A stretch of DNA of 53,277 bases from Rhizobiales bacterium Ga0077525 (GCA_001464835.1 LNDS01000001.1:1-53277), one strand, 5' to 3'. Shown: positions 1 to 9,171, counted from the first letter of the stretch. The notes: generated by a model not told the origin, from the sequence alone. Translations and numbers: made by a program.

Positions 1-623
1 TTTCGCTGCTGGTCAGCCTGAGCGCGGTCCTTTGCGCGGCGCTGATCGGCGTGCCACTGGGCGCCCTGCTCGCCTTGACCCGCTTCCCCGGCCGCGAAGG
101 GGTCATTGTCGTCCTGAACGCGCTGATGGGCCTGCCGCCGGTGGTCGCCGGCCTCGCCATCTATCTGCTGCTGTCGCGCTCCGGTCCGCTCGGCTCATGG
201 GGCCTGCTGTTCACGCCGCAGGCCATGATCGTCGCCCAAACCGTGCTGGTGACGCCGATCATTGCCGCGCTGACCCGGCAGACCGTCGAGGACCTCTGGC
301 TCGAATACCGCGACGAACTGGCGGCGCTCGATGTCGGCCCGCTTCGCCGGGTGGCCACCTTGATCTGGGACGCGCGCTTCTCGCTGGTAACGGCGCTGCT
401 CGCCGGCTTCGGCCGCGCCGCCGCGGAAGTCGGCGCCATCATGGTGGTCGGCGGCAATATCGAGGGCTTCACCCGCACCATGACCACGGCCATCGCGCTG
501 GAAACCTCGAAGGGCGACCTGCCGCTGGCGATCGGCCTCGGCATGGTGCTGATGGCCATCGTCATTGTCATCAACGCACTCGCCTGGGGCGCGCGGCGCG
601 CCGGCGAACGCTACGTGGGATGA
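1..623 (+). CDS. tupB: Tungstate ABC transporter permease TupB (5' partial)
   Basis: The gene enters from outside the window: the frame is open from base 3 with no start, and about 206 residues are visible. It would be the inner-membrane channel of a tungstate (or molybdate) importer. The protein is rich in hydrophobic segments and carries a binding-protein-dependent permease pattern with an EVGAIMVVGGN stretch near the C-terminus, typical of the TupB/ModB-like family. Its TGA overlaps the ATG of the following ATPase gene (ATGA at 620-623), and a binding-protein gene follows, so this is a three-gene transporter operon. Assignment to tungstate rather than molybdate rests on the TupA-type binding protein. 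Confidence 0.85.
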   Translation, partial: SLLVSLSAVLCAALIGVPLGALLALTRFPGREGVIVVLNALMGLPPVVAGLAIYLLLSRSGPLGSWGLLFTPQAMIVAQTVLVTPIIAALTRQTVEDLWLEYRDELAALDVGPLRRVATLIWDARFSLVTALLAGFGRAAAEVGAIMVVGGNIEGFTRTMTTAIALETSKGDLPLAIGLGMVLMAIVIVINALAWGARRAGERYVG

Positions 624-1342
624 GCATGCGCGCGCCCGTCTCCGATCTGCCGCTTGTCCTGACCGACGCCACGATTGCCGCCGGCGGCGTGACAATCCTC
701 GACAAGGTGTCGCTGACGCTCGACGCCGGGCCGCCGACGATGCTGATCGGGCCGAACGGCTCCGGCAAAACCACCTTGTTGCGCGCGGCGATGGGGCTGC
801 TGCCTTTGTCCAGCGGACGCATCAGTTGGGGCGGCCGCGACAATGCCTCGCCGGCGCGCCGCGCCATCGTGTTTCAGCGCCCGGCGATGCTGCGCCGCTC
901 CGCCGCCGCCAATATCGGCTACGCGCTCACCAACGCCACCGGCGCATCGCGCGCGCAACGCATCGACGAATTGCTGGCGCTGGTGGGCCTTGCCGGCTTC
1001 GGCAATCGCCCGGCGCGCCGCCTGTCCGGCGGCGAGCAGCAGCGCCTCGCGCTGGCGCGGGCGCTGGCGCGCGATCCGGCGATTCTGTTTCTCGACGAAC
1101 CGACCGCCAGCCTCGACCCGGCCTCGACCAAGGCGATCGAGGACATCATCCGCGCCGTCGCCGCGCGCGGCGTCAAAGTCGTCATGTCGACGCACGATCT
1201 CGGCCAGGCGCGCCGCCTCGGCGGCGATGTCGCGCTGCTGCATCGCGGCCGGCTGATCGAACACACACCCGCCGAAGAATTCTTTGCCCAGCCGCGCACG
1301 CACGAAGCGCGCAATTTCATCGCCGGCGAACTGCTGGTTTAA
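620..1342 (+). CDS. tupC: Tungstate ABC transporter ATP-binding protein TupC
   Basis: This 240-residue ATPase would power tungstate import with the preceding permease. Walker A (GPNGSGKTT) lies at about residues 44-52, the LSGGEQ signature at 135-140, Walker B ILFLDEPT at 155-162 and the H-loop histidine at 192. The length fits a single-domain ATPase, with no C-terminal molybdate-binding (TOBE) domain as found in ModC. The start is the ATG overlapping the permease stop; a second ATG lies two codons on at 626. TupA follows 29 bases downstream. The operon context and the missing TOBE domain support a Tup-type system. Confidence 0.88.
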   Translation: MSMRAPVSDLPLVLTDATIAAGGVTILDKVSLTLDAGPPTMLIGPNGSGKTTLLRAAMGLLPLSSGRISWGGRDNASPARRAIVFQRPAMLRRSAAANIGYALTNATGASRAQRIDELLALVGLAGFGNRPARRLSGGEQQRLALARALARDPAILFLDEPTASLDPASTKAIEDIIRAVAARGVKVVMSTHDLGQARRLGGDVALLHRGRLIEHTPAEEFFAQPRTHEARNFIAGELLV

Positions 1343-1371
1343 CAAGAAAACACACTGAAGGAGGGTCTCCC

Positions 1372-2217
1372 ATGCTCAACCGCCGCACCTTGATCGCCGC
1401 ACTCGCACTCGGCCTTGCCGCCGTCGTCCCCGCGACCGCGCAGGACAAGTCCATCGTCGTGTCGTCGACCACCTCGACGCAGGACTCCGGCCTGTTCGGC
1501 CACATCCTGCCGCTGTTCAAAGCCAAGACCGGCATCGAAGTGAAGGTCGTGTCGCAAGGCACCGGCCAAGCGCTCGACACCGGCCGGCGCGGCGATGCCG
1601 ACGTGGTCTTCGTTCATGCCAAATCGCAGGAAGAGAAATTCGTCGCCGACGGCTTCGGCGTGAAGCGAAGCCCAGTGATGTATAATGACTTCGTGCTGAT
1701 CGGGCCGAAGAGCGATCCGGCCGGCATCAAGGGCAGCAAGGACATTGCCAAGGCGCTGATCACCATCAAGGACAAGAAAGCGCCGTTCATCTCGCGTGGC
1801 GACAAGTCCGGCACCCATGCCGCCGAACTCGGTCTCTGGAAAGCCGCCAGCGTCGATATCGAGAAAGACTTGGCTTCCAAGAATTTGGGCGACTGGTACA
1901 AGGCCATCGGCCAGGGCATGGGCGCGGCGCTCAACACCGCCGGCAGCAGCAATGCCTACGTTCTGTCCGACCGCGCCACCTGGATCAGCTTCAAGAACAA
2001 AGGCGATCTCGCCATCGTCGTCGAAGGCGACAAGCGCCTGTTCAACCAGTACGGCGTCATCCTGGTGAACCCGGCCAAGCACGCCACTGTGAAAAAGGAA
2101 TTCGGCCAGCAGTTCATCGACTGGCTGACTTCGCCGGAAGGCCAGAAGGCCATCGCCGGCTACAAGATCAATGGCGAGCAGTTGTTCTATCCGAACGCCG
2201 ACGATGCCGGGGCATAA
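1372..2217 (+). CDS. tupA: Tungstate-binding periplasmic protein TupA
   Basis: This 281-residue solute-binding protein captures the oxyanion in the periplasm. It has a signal peptide (residues 1-23: two arginines, a hydrophobic run, then ATA before QDK). The mature protein begins with the STTSTQDSG block (32-40), the oxyanion-binding motif characteristic of TupA-like proteins. It ends with a TSPEGQKAIAGY segment common in this family. A strong Shine-Dalgarno sequence (AAGGAGG) lies just upstream of the ATG. Tungstate specificity is inferred from the family; some members also bind molybdate. The neighbouring fdhD and cofactor genes fit a supply of metal for formate dehydrogenase. Confidence 0.9.
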   Translation: MLNRRTLIAALALGLAAVVPATAQDKSIVVSSTTSTQDSGLFGHILPLFKAKTGIEVKVVSQGTGQALDTGRRGDADVVFVHAKSQEEKFVADGFGVKRSPVMYNDFVLIGPKSDPAGIKGSKDIAKALITIKDKKAPFISRGDKSGTHAAELGLWKAASVDIEKDLASKNLGDWYKAIGQGMGAALNTAGSSNAYVLSDRATWISFKNKGDLAIVVEGDKRLFNQYGVILVNPAKHATVKKEFGQQFIDWLTSPEGQKAIAGYKINGEQLFYPNADDAGA

Positions 2218-2265
2218 GGCGACTGGGAGCTTCCGCTGGGCGCCGCGACCCACTACATTGAGCGC

Positions 2266-3144
2266 ATGACCCATGACTCCTACATCATCAAGCCGAACCC
2301 GCTCGATTCCCGTTTGACGGAGCGCGTCTCCGGCATCGACCAGACCGGCGCCAAAATCGACACCTCGGTGACGGTCGAGCGCGCGCTGACGATCTTCCTC
2401 AACAGCCAGGAAATCGTCACTGCGATGACCATCGGCGACTATCCGGAATATCTCGCGGTCGGCTTCCTCCTGAACCAGAACATGCTGCTGGCGGACGATG
2501 TCGTCGAAAGCGTCGATTATGACGAGGAGTTGTCGGTCGTCGTGGTGCGCACCAAGCGCAAGACCAATTACGAAAAGAAGATGAAAAAGAAGGTGCAGAC
2601 CTCCGGCTGCGCCCAAGGCACCGTCTTCGGCGACCTGATGGAAGCGCTGGAAGGCGTGTCGCTGCCGAACACGCAGCTACGAACGTCGTGGCTTTATGCG
2701 CTGACGCACAAGATCAACACCACGCCGTCGCTTTATCTCGAAGCCGGCGCCATTCACGGCTGCGTGCTGGCGCACGAGGACAAGCCGCTGGTCTATATGG
2801 AAGACGTCGGCCGCCATAACGCGGTCGACAAGATCGCCGGCTGGATGTTCAAGGAGAAGGTGTCGCCGAGCGACAAGATCTTCTACACCACCGGCCGCCT
2901 CACTTCGGAAATGGTCATCAAGACCGTACGCATGGGCATTCCGATATTGATTTCGCGTTCGGGCTTTACCGCCTGGGGCGTCGAACTGGCGCGCAAGGCC
3001 AACCTCACGCTGATCGGACGCGCCCGCGGCAAGCGCTTCGTCGCGCTGGCCGGCGAGGATCGCATCGTGTTCGATCAGGACCTCGACAAGGTCGAAGAGG
3101 AAAGCTCAAAGCACCGGCGCAAGGCGGCAATCGATAATGATTGA
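2266..3144 (+). CDS. fdhD: Formate dehydrogenase accessory sulfurtransferase FdhD
   Basis: FdhD passes sulfur from a cysteine desulfurase to the molybdenum/tungsten bis-MGD cofactor so that formate dehydrogenase becomes active; it works in the cytoplasm. The 292-residue protein shows the family segments PEYLAVGFL (60-68), GAIHGC and VGRHNAVDK. The active loop reads SGCAQGT, with Cys115 present but glycine at the second position of the Escherichia coli CxxC pair. The gene overlaps mobA by 8 bases. Its position between tungstate uptake and MGD synthesis genes fits a cofactor-maturation role. The single-cysteine loop looks like a subfamily trait rather than damage, because the rest of the protein is intact. 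Confidence 0.92.
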   Translation: MTHDSYIIKPNPLDSRLTERVSGIDQTGAKIDTSVTVERALTIFLNSQEIVTAMTIGDYPEYLAVGFLLNQNMLLADDVVESVDYDEELSVVVVRTKRKTNYEKKMKKKVQTSGCAQGTVFGDLMEALEGVSLPNTQLRTSWLYALTHKINTTPSLYLEAGAIHGCVLAHEDKPLVYMEDVGRHNAVDKIAGWMFKEKVSPSDKIFYTTGRLTSEMVIKTVRMGIPILISRSGFTAWGVELARKANLTLIGRARGKRFVALAGEDRIVFDQDLDKVEEESSKHRRKAAIDND

Positions 3145-3769
3145 AGTACCCGTGCCGGCGACGTTCGGCCTCGTTCTTGCCGGCGGCCAGGCGCGCCGCA
3201 TGGGCGGCGGCGACAAGGCGCGCATCAAGATCGGCGGCGTCACCATTCTCGATTCGGTGCTGGCGACCTTGTCCGGCCAGGTGCAGGGCATGGTGCTCAA
3301 CGCCAATGGCGATCCGAAACGCTTCGAGGATACCGGCCTCGATGTCGTCGCCGACAGCGTGCCGGATTTTGCAGGCCCCTTGGCCGGCATTCTCGCCGGG
3401 CTCGATTATCTGGCCGCACAGGACAACGGCATCGAATGGCTGCTGAGCGTGCCGGGCGATTGCCCGTTTCTGCCGGACGATCTGGTCGAGCGCCTGCACG
3501 AAGCGCGGCGCAAGATGGGCGCCGGCGTGCCGCTGGCCTGCGCGCGCTCCGGCGAATGGCGGCATCCGGTGGTTGGCCTGTGGCCTTTGGCGCTGCGCGA
3601 GGATTTGCGCAAGGCGCTCATGGTCGAGGGCCTGCACAAGATCGAAATCTGGACGGCGCGGCACGGCGTCGCCATTGCCGACTGGCCGGATCAGCCAGTC
3701 GATCCGTTCTTCAACGTCAATACGCCGGAAGACGCCGCCAAGGCGGAGAAGATCGCCAGCGGGCGCTAG
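3137..3769 (+). CDS. mobA: Molybdenum cofactor guanylyltransferase MobA
   Basis: MobA transfers GMP from GTP to molybdenum-molybdopterin to give the guanine dinucleotide cofactor. The 210-residue protein starts with the nucleotide-binding motif LAGGQARRMGGGDK (14-27). It has PGDCPFLP (about 106-113) with the metal-binding aspartate, and a C-terminal FNVNTPED segment, all classic for the family. The ATG at 3137 lies inside the end of fdhD, so the two genes are probably translationally coupled. It converges on moeA, leaving about 60 bases between the two stops. Confidence 0.94.
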   Translation: MIEVPVPATFGLVLAGGQARRMGGGDKARIKIGGVTILDSVLATLSGQVQGMVLNANGDPKRFEDTGLDVVADSVPDFAGPLAGILAGLDYLAAQDNGIEWLLSVPGDCPFLPDDLVERLHEARRKMGAGVPLACARSGEWRHPVVGLWPLALREDLRKALMVEGLHKIEIWTARHGVAIADWPDQPVDPFFNVNTPEDAAKAEKIASGR

Positions 3770-3828
3770 ATTTTTTGACGCGTTTTCTTCACGCGAACCG
3801 GTAACCACTTCGCTCGAAAACGCTATGC

Positions 3829-5118
3829 TCACCCCATCAGCGCCGCATAAGACAGAAACCCGACGCGGTCGCCCGGCGCGATCGACGTGACGTCTTCGGG
3901 AAATTCCAGCAGCCCGTCGGTTTCGGTCAGGGACGTCAGAATGCCGGCGCCGTCCTGCGGATGCTTGATCGCCTCGACCTCGCCGTCGACGCCGATACGC
4001 AGCGCGACGCGGACATATTCGCGGCGGTCTTTCTTTTTCTTGTAGGCGAAAGCCGCGCGCACCGGCAGCGGCGTCAGGCGTTGCGGCCGCGCGCCGCCAA
4101 GCTGCAGCAGCAGCGGCTTGACCACGCGCACGAAGGTCACGAACACCGCCACCGGATTGCCCGGCAGCCCAACAAAGGCCGCGCCAGAATGCGCCGCGCG
4201 GTCCTTGCGCGCTGCGGCGCGAATGACGCCCATCGCCACCGGCCGGCCCGGCTTGATGGCGACGCGCCAGAATGTCAGCGAGCCGATGCGCTCGACCGCG
4301 CCGCGTACATGATCGGCTTCGCCGGTGGAAACGCCGCCCGAGGTAATGACGAGGTCGTGCCAGGCCGCGGCCTTTGCCAGCGCGCGCGCCAGTTCGCCCG
4401 GCTCGTCGGCAAGTATGCCGAGATCGGTGACGACGACGCCGAGCCGTTCCAGCAGCGCGCCGAGCAGATAACGATTGGCGTCGTAGATCGCAGCAGCACC
4501 ACGCTGGCTGCCCGGCTCGACGACTTCGTCGCCGGTCGAGAAGATCGCCACCTTGAGCCGGCGGCGCACCGCGATGTCGGTCAGGCCCAGTGCAGCGAGC
4601 AGCGCGATGTGCTGCGCCTCGAGCACCGTGCCCGCCGGCAAGACGAGACGGCCGGCCGGCACGTCCTCGCCGGCGCGACGGCGATTGGAGCCGAGGCGCA
4701 GTCCCTTCGGCACGATGACGTTGTCTCCGTCGAGCGCGACATCTTCCTGCATGAACACGGTGTCGGCGCCGGCCGGCATCGCCGCGCCGGTGAAAATGCG
4801 GATCGCCTGCCCGCTTCCCAGCGCCATATCGGCGCGCGCGCCGGCTTGCAGGCGGCCGGTAATAGCGAGCCTTGTGTCGCCGTCGAGCGCAAGATCGCCA
4901 TGGCGCACGGCATAGCCATCGACCGCGGAATTATCGAAGGGCGGCAAATCGCCAGGGGCGAGAACATCGGCGGCGCTGACGCGGCCCCGCGCGCTGCGCA
5001 GCGGCACGCGCTCGGTGTCATTGACCGGGACGATGCGTTCCGCGATCAGCCGCTCCATCTCCTGCAACGGCAGCAGCGGGCCGGAAAACGCGAAGCAATC
5101 GTCGGTCAATTGCGCCAT
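3829..5118 (-). CDS. moeA: Molybdopterin molybdotransferase MoeA
   Basis: MoeA inserts molybdate (or tungstate) into adenylylated molybdopterin. The 429-residue protein has full family length. It shows DNSAVDGYA (62-70), STGDE (194-198), SGGVSTGEADHV (about 260-271) and LPGNPVAV, which together form the cofactor-binding site, and it ends with the small C-terminal barrel domain. It is the last gene of a minus-strand unit with mobB (18 bases upstream) and a second MoeA-like gene. Confidence 0.94.
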   Translation of the reverse strand: MAQLTDDCFAFSGPLLPLQEMERLIAERIVPVNDTERVPLRSARGRVSAADVLAPGDLPPFDNSAVDGYAVRHGDLALDGDTRLAITGRLQAGARADMALGSGQAIRIFTGAAMPAGADTVFMQEDVALDGDNVIVPKGLRLGSNRRRAGEDVPAGRLVLPAGTVLEAQHIALLAALGLTDIAVRRRLKVAIFSTGDEVVEPGSQRGAAAIYDANRYLLGALLERLGVVVTDLGILADEPGELARALAKAAAWHDLVITSGGVSTGEADHVRGAVERIGSLTFWRVAIKPGRPVAMGVIRAAARKDRAAHSGAAFVGLPGNPVAVFVTFVRVVKPLLLQLGGARPQRLTPLPVRAAFAYKKKKDRREYVRVALRIGVDGEVEAIKHPQDGAGILTSLTETDGLLEFPEDVTSIAPGDRVGFLSYAALMG

Positions 5119-5136
5119 GCGATATCCGTTGATCCG

Positions 5137-5661
5137 TTATGAAGCCGCCACGGTGTCGATCGCCACGGCGTGCCGCAGCAGCAGGTCGGCGATTGTCTCG
5201 ATATTGTTGAGATCGACCACCGGCACCTTGGCATCCGGCACGGCGCTGTCGGAGGCGACCGCAACGATGTGCGGGTCTTCCGGGTGGATCAGCGGCTTGC
5301 CGTTGGCGATGCGATGAATTTCAAGCTTCGGGAAGGCGTCGCGCTTGAAGCCCTCGACCAGCACCAGATCGACCGGTGACATCTTGGCGACCAGATGCGG
5401 CAGATCCCATTCCGGCTCCTCGCGCAGCTCATGCAGGATAGCCCAGCGCTTGCCCGAGGAAATGATCACCTCGGTGGCGCCGGCGGCGCGGTGCATGAAA
5501 CTATCCTTGCCCGGCGTATCGAGATCGAAACCATGATGCGCATGCTTGAGCGTCGACACCTTGATGCCGCGCAAGAGAAGACACGGAATCAATTTGGTGA
5601 CCAATGTGGTCTTGCCGGATCCGCTCCAGCCGGCGAGGCCGATGATACGCATGTTTGTCAT
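5137..5661 (-). CDS. mobB: Molybdopterin-guanine dinucleotide biosynthesis adaptor MobB
   Basis: MobB is a small GTP-binding partner of MobA. The 174-residue protein has a P-loop GWSGSGKTT (11-19), KHAHHGFDLDTPGKDS (the family switch region) and LVLVEGFK, all diagnostic. The chosen ATG at 5661 overlaps the stop of the upstream MoeA-like gene as ATGA; an internal ATG at 5652 is possible. The same frame is open further upstream, but that extension shows no homology-like pattern and overlaps the neighbouring gene. Confidence 0.92.
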   Translation of the reverse strand: MTNMRIIGLAGWSGSGKTTLVTKLIPCLLLRGIKVSTLKHAHHGFDLDTPGKDSFMHRAAGATEVIISSGKRWAILHELREEPEWDLPHLVAKMSPVDLVLVEGFKRDAFPKLEIHRIANGKPLIHPEDPHIVAVASDSAVPDAKVPVVDLNNIETIADLLLRHAVAIDTVAAS

Positions 5662-6779
5662 GGCCACGGCCTTACCTGAACCGGCGTGCCGGCGGAATAG
5701 CCTTCGCTTTCGGCCGGCACCAGGATCCAGCCATCGGACCGCGCCAGCGACGACAGCGGCAAATATTTGCTGGCCAAAGGCTCGGCGCCGTTGGCGCCGC
5801 GCCGCACCGGCACCAGTTCGGCCAGTCCCACGGTCGATGTCACCTTGCGCGCCAGAGCCAGGGTCTCGGCCGGTTCGCGGTCCGAATGCGCCAAAGCCAG
5901 CCGGTCGAGGATGCGCCGCCCGACCTGGAGCCACACCGCCAGCGCGGCATCGAGACGTCCCGGCAGCAGCAGGATCGGCCTGGGGCCGGCAAAGCCGAAG
6001 GCGGCGGTTTCGCCGGGCGTCAGGGCGATGCCGTGCACCGCGACTTCGCAGTCGCGCGCCATGGTGTGCACGCTGGTATCGTTGCGTCCCGATCCGGTGC
6101 CGCCGATGACAACAATCGCGTCGGTCGATTCAGCCGCCAATACGGTACCGAGATCGCGCCCCGCGTCATCCAGCTTGGCGGCGCCGCCGCGCCGCTCGAT
6201 ATCGCCAGCGATCAACCGCGCCGCGGCGATGACGATGGCGCTGCCGCGCAACGGCAACACACGAATCCGCGGCTCGCGCACCGCAAGGCGCGACAGCCCG
6301 GCGGCGGCGAAGGCCGCCAGATCGGTCATGCGCAGGCGCTCGCCGGCGCGGCGCAGCGGGATCGCCGGGTCGCTGTCGCCGCCGGCCGACAGGACGCCGT
6401 CACCGGGATTGATGGTAACCAGGGCTTCGGCATTGCCATTGGACATCCTGATGGCGTCGAACGGCGCGACGCTGTCGGTGTCCGGCGGCAAAGGCTGTCC
6501 GGCCTCGATGCGCTGCGGCGGATGCAGCAGATTGACGGTCGAATAGCCACCGGCGCCGAGGGTCATATCCGCGGCCAGCGCCCACCCATCCAGCAAGGCG
6601 AGGCTCGCCGTCGGCCGCGCCGCCGCGATGGCATCGGCCGCCAAGGTCCGGCCGGCGGCCAAGGTCACGTCGAGCGTGCGCGGCGTTACCGGCTTGACGC
6701 GCAGGTCGGCCATGGCCAGCACGTCGGCCAACGGCGTCAACCTCGAAATCATCTGTATTGTCTCGGACGCCGCCGCCAT
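5658..6779 (-). CDS. MoeA-like molybdopterin-binding protein
   Basis: This is a second protein with a MoeA/MogA-type molybdopterin-binding domain, 373 residues from the chosen ATG (an alternative ATG is at 6752). It carries GGTGSGRND (226-234) and LLPGRLDAALAVW, matching the GGTG and LPGNP loops of MoeA, and a TLAADA segment near the N-terminus. The DNSAVDGYA motif of true MoeA is replaced by SLALLDGWALAA. It therefore probably binds molybdopterin or a precursor but may not be a canonical molybdotransferase. It is the first gene of the mobB-moeA unit and diverges from the TusA-family gene over 73 bases. A role as MoeA paralogue or cofactor carrier is inferred. Confidence 0.8.
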   Translation of the reverse strand: MAAASETIQMISRLTPLADVLAMADLRVKPVTPRTLDVTLAAGRTLAADAIAAARPTASLALLDGWALAADMTLGAGGYSTVNLLHPPQRIEAGQPLPPDTDSVAPFDAIRMSNGNAEALVTINPGDGVLSAGGDSDPAIPLRRAGERLRMTDLAAFAAAGLSRLAVREPRIRVLPLRGSAIVIAAARLIAGDIERRGGAAKLDDAGRDLGTVLAAESTDAIVVIGGTGSGRNDTSVHTMARDCEVAVHGIALTPGETAAFGFAGPRPILLLPGRLDAALAVWLQVGRRILDRLALAHSDREPAETLALARKVTSTVGLAELVPVRRGANGAEPLASKYLPLSSLARSDGWILVPAESEGYSAGTPVQVRPWP

Positions 6780-6852
6780 AATGCCGTGCTTGACCTGATG
6801 TACTTCACCGGCTTTCAGTCTAGCCCAATCGGCCGCCGGCAGGAGCCATGCT

Positions 6853-7077
6853 TTGGACGAAAAGACCATGAATCTGAGGGGCTTGAAATGCCCTTTGCCG
6901 GCCCTGCGGGTGAAGAAGATGCTGTCCGGGCTGAAATCCGGCGATCTTATCGTCGCCGAATGCACCGACCCCCTCGCCGCGCTCGATATTCCCAATCTGC
7001 TGCGCCAGACCGGGGACACGCTGGAAGCCCAGGAAAAGACCGAGGGGCTGCTGACCTTCCGCATCCGCAAGAACTGA
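6853..7077 (+). CDS. TusA-family sulfur carrier protein
   Basis: TusA-type proteins are small persulfide carriers that relay sulfur from cysteine desulfurases to tRNA, molybdopterin synthesis or FdhD. The 74-residue protein has the signature LRGLKCPLPALRVKK, whose cysteine in the CPxP motif carries the sulfur. The TTG at 6853 is preceded by AGGAG with 7 bases of spacing; an ATG at 6868 would give a 69-residue protein and is the main alternative. Its position beside molybdenum-cofactor genes and close to fdhD suggests delivery of sulfur for cofactor maturation, though this is inference. Confidence 0.85.
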   Translation: MDEKTMNLRGLKCPLPALRVKKMLSGLKSGDLIVAECTDPLAALDIPNLLRQTGDTLEAQEKTEGLLTFRIRKN

Positions 7078-7214
7078 GCCGAATCCGAACGAATTTACCT
7101 CCCAGCTCTGGACTTTGACGGCGAAGCCATCCACCTGTAGGCGATCACCCAACAGATATAAGTCCGGTCGCGATCGACGCGGCGGCGCTCCAATTTGGCG
7201 GCAAATAAGTCGAA

Positions 7215-9029
7215 ATGGCTCCTCCTCCCCTTCTGCAACTGGCCGGCATCAAGCTGACCTTCGGCGGCACGCCGCTTTTGTCCGGCGCCGACCTGTCGGT
7301 CTCGACCGGCGAGCGCGTCTCGCTGGTCGGCCGCAACGGCTCCGGCAAATCGACGCTTTTGAAGATCGCCGCGAAACTGGTCGAACCCGACTCAGGCTCG
7401 GTCTTCGTTCAGCCCGGCGCCGTGGTGCGCTATCTGGCGCAGGAGCCGGACTTTTCCGGCTACGACACGACGCTCGCTTATGTCGAAAGCGGCCTGATCT
7501 CGGAAGACGATCACTACATCGCGCGCAACCTGGTCGATGAACTCGGCCTCACCGGCCTCGAAGACCCGGCGCATCTGTCCGGCGGCGAAGCGCGCCGCGC
7601 TTCTCTCGCCCGCGCATTGGCTGCGAACCCGGACATTCTGCTGCTCGACGAACCAACCAACCATCTCGACCTCACCACCATCGAATGGCTGGAGAAGGAT
7701 CTCGATTCGCGCCGCACCGCTTTGGTGCTGATCAGCCATGACCGGCGCTTTCTCTCCAACCTGTCGCGCTCGACCGTCTGGCTCGACCGCGGCACGACCA
7801 AAAGGCTGGAGAAGGGCTTTGCCTTTTTCGAGGAATGGCGCGACACCATCCTGGCCGAAGAGGAAGTCGCCCAGCACAAGCTCGACCGCAAGATCGTCAT
7901 GGAAGAGCACTGGATGCGCTACGGCGTCACCGGACGGCGCAAGCGCAACATGCGCCGCGTCGGCAATTTGCAGGCCTTGCGCGAAGCGCGCCGCACCTAT
8001 CGCGGCGCCGCCGGCTCCGCCACCATTACGGCGGGCGCGGCGTCGGCGTCGGGCGCGCTGGTGATCGAGGCGAAGAACATCAATAAGACCTATGGCGACC
8101 GCGCCATTGTCGCCGACTTCTCGATCCGCATCGCGCGCGGCGACCGCATCGGCATTGTCGGCCCGAACGGCAGCGGCAAGACGACATTGATCAACATGCT
8201 GATCGGTGCCGACGATCCCGACTCAGGCACGGTCAAGCTCGGCTCGACCCTGGAAGTCGCCACGCTGAACCAGCACCGCGACAGCCTCAACCCCAACACC
8301 ACCGTCGCCGATGCGCTCACCGGCGGCGGCGGCGACACCGTCATGGTCAACGGCCAGCCCAAGCACGTCATCGGCTACATGCGCGACTTTTTGTTCGGGC
8401 CGGAACAGGCGCGCACGCCGCTCGGCAAATTGTCCGGCGGCGAACGCGGCCGGCTGATGCTGGCGCAGGCGCTGGCCAAACCGTCAAACCTGTTGGTGCT
8501 CGACGAGCCGACCAACGATCTCGACATGGAAACACTCGACGTCCTCGAAGACGTCATCGGCGATTATCCCGGCACCGTCATTCTCATCAGCCATGACCGC
8601 GATTTTCTCGACCGTCTGGTGTCGGGCGTCATTGTGCCGGAAGGCGACGGCCGCTGGACCGAATATGCCGGTGGCTATTCCGACATGCTTGTCCAGCGCG
8701 GCGAGGATTTGAAGCGCGAGCAGCCGGCGTCCGAGGCGAAGAAGGATGCGCCGAAGGCGGCCGCGTCATCGATTCCGACCGCGCCGAAACAAAAAATGAG
8801 TTTCAAGCACAAGCACGCGCTTGAGACCTTGCCGAAGACCATCGCCACCTTGCAGGCCAAGGTCACCGACCTGCAAGGCAAGCTCGCCGATCCCAAACTC
8901 TATCAACGCGACCGCGCCGGCTTCGAGAAGATCACCACCGATCTCGGCGAAACCCAGCGCAAGCTGGCGGCGGCGGAAGAGCAGTGGCTTGAGCTGGAGA
9001 TGTTGAGAGAAGAGATGGCGGGAGGATAG
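7215..9029 (+). CDS. uup: ABC-F family ATPase (Uup-like)
   Basis: ABC-F proteins have two ATPase domains and no membrane part; they act on ribosomes or nucleic acids. The 604-residue protein has Walker A motifs GRNGSGKST (39-47) and GPNGSGKTT (about 315-324), each followed by an LSGGE signature and a DEPTN Walker B (DEPTNHLD and DEPTNDLD). A charged linker containing RRKRNMRRVGNL separates the two halves. The C-terminal 80-90 residues are lysine- and glutamate-rich and look coiled-coil, as in Uup. Uup is favoured over other ABC-F types because of that tail and the short linker. It stands alone on the plus strand; the 137 bases upstream show nothing clear. Confidence 0.87.
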   Translation: MAPPPLLQLAGIKLTFGGTPLLSGADLSVSTGERVSLVGRNGSGKSTLLKIAAKLVEPDSGSVFVQPGAVVRYLAQEPDFSGYDTTLAYVESGLISEDDHYIARNLVDELGLTGLEDPAHLSGGEARRASLARALAANPDILLLDEPTNHLDLTTIEWLEKDLDSRRTALVLISHDRRFLSNLSRSTVWLDRGTTKRLEKGFAFFEEWRDTILAEEEVAQHKLDRKIVMEEHWMRYGVTGRRKRNMRRVGNLQALREARRTYRGAAGSATITAGAASASGALVIEAKNINKTYGDRAIVADFSIRIARGDRIGIVGPNGSGKTTLINMLIGADDPDSGTVKLGSTLEVATLNQHRDSLNPNTTVADALTGGGGDTVMVNGQPKHVIGYMRDFLFGPEQARTPLGKLSGGERGRLMLAQALAKPSNLLVLDEPTNDLDMETLDVLEDVIGDYPGTVILISHDRDFLDRLVSGVIVPEGDGRWTEYAGGYSDMLVQRGEDLKREQPASEAKKDAPKAAASSIPTAPKQKMSFKHKHALETLPKTIATLQAKVTDLQGKLADPKLYQRDRAGFEKITTDLGETQRKLAAAEEQWLELEMLREEMAGG

Positions 9030-9171
9030 CTTATCCCTTCTGTGAAAGGGAGTTCTGGCACAAAGTTCGAGGGGCGGGGCCGTCCATAGATTAGGCATGG
9101 CCCGCCAGCTCCATGTTTGTTTGGCCAAAGCCAAATCATCGGCTGCATTGCTAGTCAGAGTCTGAGGGTAG

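Noticed and set aside
3780..3823. Inverted repeat GCGTTTTC ... GAAAACGC between convergent mobA and moeA
   Set aside because: The arms are 8 bases with a 28-base loop and no proper T-run, so a terminator cannot be supported.
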